A stretch of 34,600 nucleotides of DNA from Phycisphaerae bacterium (lineage in GTDB: Bacteria > Planctomycetota > Phycisphaerae > UBA1845 > Fen-1342): assembly GCA_018056925.1 (NCBI GenBank), contig JAGPEO010000002.1:1-34600 (forward strand), read 5' to 3'. A program made the translations under genes and the position numbers. Positions 33,008-34,600 of this stretch are shown piece after piece. The stretch's first letter is position 1. The number at the start of each line of letters is the position of its first letter. The notes beneath the pieces are model-generated. The model worked only from the letters and a program-made list of their open reading frames with translations, did not search any database and was not told where the DNA came from.

Positions 33008-33574
33008 CTATGCCGTGTCAGCAGCCGACGCACTCACCCGGCGCCGCCGCCACCGCCGCGTTAACAATCGCACCGCCGAAAACGTCAGGACCGCAACGAT
33101 CGCCACGCCCGCCACGAGCTTCTGGGCCTGCCAATAATTTGGGTCCATTTGCCTTCGCGGCTGCACCCAATTAATCCCGGCCTCCAGAGGCAGTGTGGGC
33201 AACGCCGCAATCAGCTCCTTTTCCGTCGCGAAGCGCTTGACCTCTGCGGGCGTTATCGACCGCGCCTCCGCGAGCGTCAGGCCGGACTCGCGCGCTACGC
33301 ATTCCGCGTCCCCGGGCATCACCAAAAGGTACCCCGTAGAGTCGTTTAGTGCGAGTGCGTCAGCTCTCACCAGCGCGAAGGCGTGAACATGCTCGGCAAT
33401 TCGCAACCTTTTGTACGTGGCTACGAACTCGTCCAGCCCCGACACGCTGCTCATGACGGCGTAGTCATCCGTCACCGGGATCCAGTAGTCGTTAGTATGC
33501 AGAAACAGTTCTGCGGCCGCGGCAAATAGGACCGCCATGGTAAGCCACAAAGGCCACGACATCAGACGACGCAA
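33008..33574 (-). CDS. Two-segment membrane protein of unknown function
   Basis: A 188-aa protein. A hydrophobic N-terminal segment (WPLWLTMAVLFAAAAELFL) and a C-terminal one (LVAGVAIVAVLTFSAVRLL) followed by RRWRRRR suggest two membrane spans with a domain of about 120 residues between them, probably outside the cytoplasm. That domain has no motif I know. The start is TTG 33574, because AAAGGAGG (33582-33589) is 7 nt upstream; the ATG at 33562 is too far. It starts 19 nt after the Rhs stop and is probably translated from the same mRNA. An immunity role for the Rhs tip is possible but unproven. Confidence 0.7.
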   Translation of the reverse strand: MRRLMSWPLWLTMAVLFAAAAELFLHTNDYWIPVTDDYAVMSSVSGLDEFVATYKRLRIAEHVHAFALVRADALALNDSTGYLLVMPGDAECVARESGLTLAEARSITPAEVKRFATEKELIAALPTLPLEAGINWVQPRRQMDPNYWQAQKLVAGVAIVAVLTFSAVRLLTRRWRRRRVSASAADTA

Positions 33575-33593
33575 GACGGAGCCTCCTTTCCAG

Positions 33594-34600
33594 CTAGTCG
33601 AAGCACGAGCGTTTGTGCGTGAGCGTGTCCTGCTCAACAATCGACCACCAAAACTCCCTTAAGAGCCTACGGGGCCCGCGCTGCATTACCGACCAATGAA
33701 AATGGTCATAAAAGTGGTACAGGATCCTACAGGAGTAGAAACACGCGGTGCAGCAATGGGTGCGACGACACTCAGCGTAATACGTGAGATGAAGATTGCC
33801 GATGTTGCCAAACGCCCATATCTTCCAGGGGTCGCGCCCGGGTAATTGGAAATCGGCAGGTATATCAAAGGGCCCGCCGGACTCGCTGAATTCCGTGGAC
33901 GTGAACGAATCCGGTCCACAGCACTTGCATGCGCGACCGTCCAGTTTGCGTTTGAGGTTGCCGTTGGCGTCGCTCCTCAAAATCTGCGCCGCCGGCAACG
34001 CTCGGACGAAAGCACCGAAGTTCGAGTTCGGGTCTATGACCACCGACCTGCCCCCGGAGTACAGCCACAAAACCCACGGTGTGTCGACTGACTTCCCCTG
34101 CGGCTCGGAGAATGGCTCCGGTGGATCCGGATACGTGCATGTTGGCGATTCCCCCAATGGGTCTACTGCACTCACGGGTCTATTCAATGCATAAGCGTAC
34201 AGGTGTAAACCGCCCTCCTCCCCAATCAAATCCCGACCAATCCATCGCCCCAGCCGCGAACTGTAGTACCGATAGCCCCAGTAGCCCAGCCCGGTCTCGT
34301 CATCCCAGTACTTCGTACTGAACCGGAAGGGGTTGCGCTCGGCGTAGGCGCCGGCCTGGGCGACCACGTTGCCGTACGGGTCGTACTCGTACTTCGCGAC
34401 GATGGCCGCCGTCGCGGACGAAGCGCTCCAATCGAGCACCTGCACCACGTTGCCGTTGCCATCATACGCGTAGACGTACTGCAGATCGTCGCCGGTCTGT
34501 TCGGCGCCCGGCGTGTCGTTCAGATCGTACACCGCCAGCAAGCCGCCGATGCCGCCCGCGCCTTCGAGGCTGTTCACCTGGCCGTTCTGCCCGGCCAGAT
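33594..34600 (-). CDS. Rhs-repeat protein, C-terminal part with variable tip
   Basis: A partial gene, cut by the window edge; the frame is open to the last base. Residues upstream of about 34190 are YD/Rhs repeats (YAYDGNGNVVQVLDW, YEYDPYGNVVAQAG) followed by the core hallmark FRFSTKYWDDETGLGYWGYRYYSSRLGRWIGRD...LYAYALNRPVSAVDPLGE. After the DPLG motif comes a tip of about 195 residues, with several cysteines (CKCCG, CRRTHCCTACFYSC) and a His/Phe/Tyr-rich stretch (ILYHFYDHFHW). In polymorphic toxins this region is the toxin. I do not recognise the tip. It could also be a surface protein without toxin activity. A membrane protein gene follows at 19 nt. Confidence 0.85.
   Translation of the reverse strand, partial: LAGQNGQVNSLEGAGGIGGLLAVYDLNDTPGAEQTGDDLQYVYAYDGNGNVVQVLDWSASSATAAIVAKYEYDPYGNVVAQAGAYAERNPFRFSTKYWDDETGLGYWGYRYYSSRLGRWIGRDLIGEEGGLHLYAYALNRPVSAVDPLGESPTCTYPDPPEPFSEPQGKSVDTPWVLWLYSGGRSVVIDPNSNFGAFVRALPAAQILRSDANGNLKRKLDGRACKCCGPDSFTSTEFSESGGPFDIPADFQLPGRDPWKIWAFGNIGNLHLTYYAECRRTHCCTACFYSCRILYHFYDHFHWSVMQRGPRRLLREFWWSIVEQDTLTHKRSCFD

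Overview
The window is GC-rich, gene-dense and reads as chromosomal DNA of a planctomycete, probably Phycisphaerae-like. This is an inference from several signs. Secreted proteins end in dockerin-like repeats with the FDIDPF motif. A eukaryote-like adenylosuccinate lyase, a DUF4954 beta-helix protein, a probable DUF2617 protein, a zinc-ribbon/TPR cluster and an Rhs protein are present. Short interspersed repeats occur between and inside genes. No tRNA, rRNA, CRISPR array or intact transposase was seen.

Layout. 1-247: tandem and hairpin repeats, then a DUF4954 gene (248-2452, +). 2480-6912 (-): a tight four-gene cluster, transcribed zinc-ribbon protein, RNase H, PLP trans-sulfuration enzyme, purB. 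7292-8686 (+): an HtrA protease. 8965-10089 (+): a HigBA-like toxin-antitoxin cassette with an AT-rich promoter/operator and its own terminator. 10205-14249 (-): tyrA then purL. 14390-15463 (+): accA, ending in a terminator. 15520-15782: a promoter and a candidate structured RNA with no recognised family. 15866-16444 (+): a DUF2617-like gene. 16633-18657 (+): a half-length UvrA. 18658-19335: repeats only. 19336-21843 (+): a small zinc ribbon and two TPR proteins, the last two coupled by ATGA. 21881-23638 (-): a secreted dockerin-like protein. 23771-24082 (+): the 3' remnant of a second one. 24105-24768 (+): a BrnT/ribbon-helix-helix toxin-antitoxin pair ending in a perfect hairpin. 25016-27952 (+): alpha-glucan phosphorylase and a KynB-like cyclase. 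28055-31818 (+): dnaG and rpoD behind a strong sigma-70-type promoter. 31819-33007: a repeat island. 33008-34600 (-): the C-terminal part of an Rhs protein followed closely by a small membrane protein.

How the parts work together. Housekeeping genes dominate: purine synthesis (purB, purL), tyrosine synthesis (tyrA), fatty-acid initiation (accA), glycogen breakdown (glgP), replication and transcription initiation (dnaG, rpoD), envelope proteolysis (HtrA) and DNA repair (UvrA). The accessory elements are two toxin-antitoxin pairs, the Rhs locus, the secreted dockerin-like proteins and several repeat families. The most notable observations are: a REP-like hairpin family with a covarying base pair, one copy translated into the phosphorylase N-terminus; a UvrA that stops after its first ABC half; an orphan structured RNA whose promoter -35 box lies inside the preceding terminator; a toxin-antitoxin operator filling its promoter spacer; and an Rhs tip with a coupled membrane protein as candidate immunity factor. 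All functions are read from sequence motifs without database searches.
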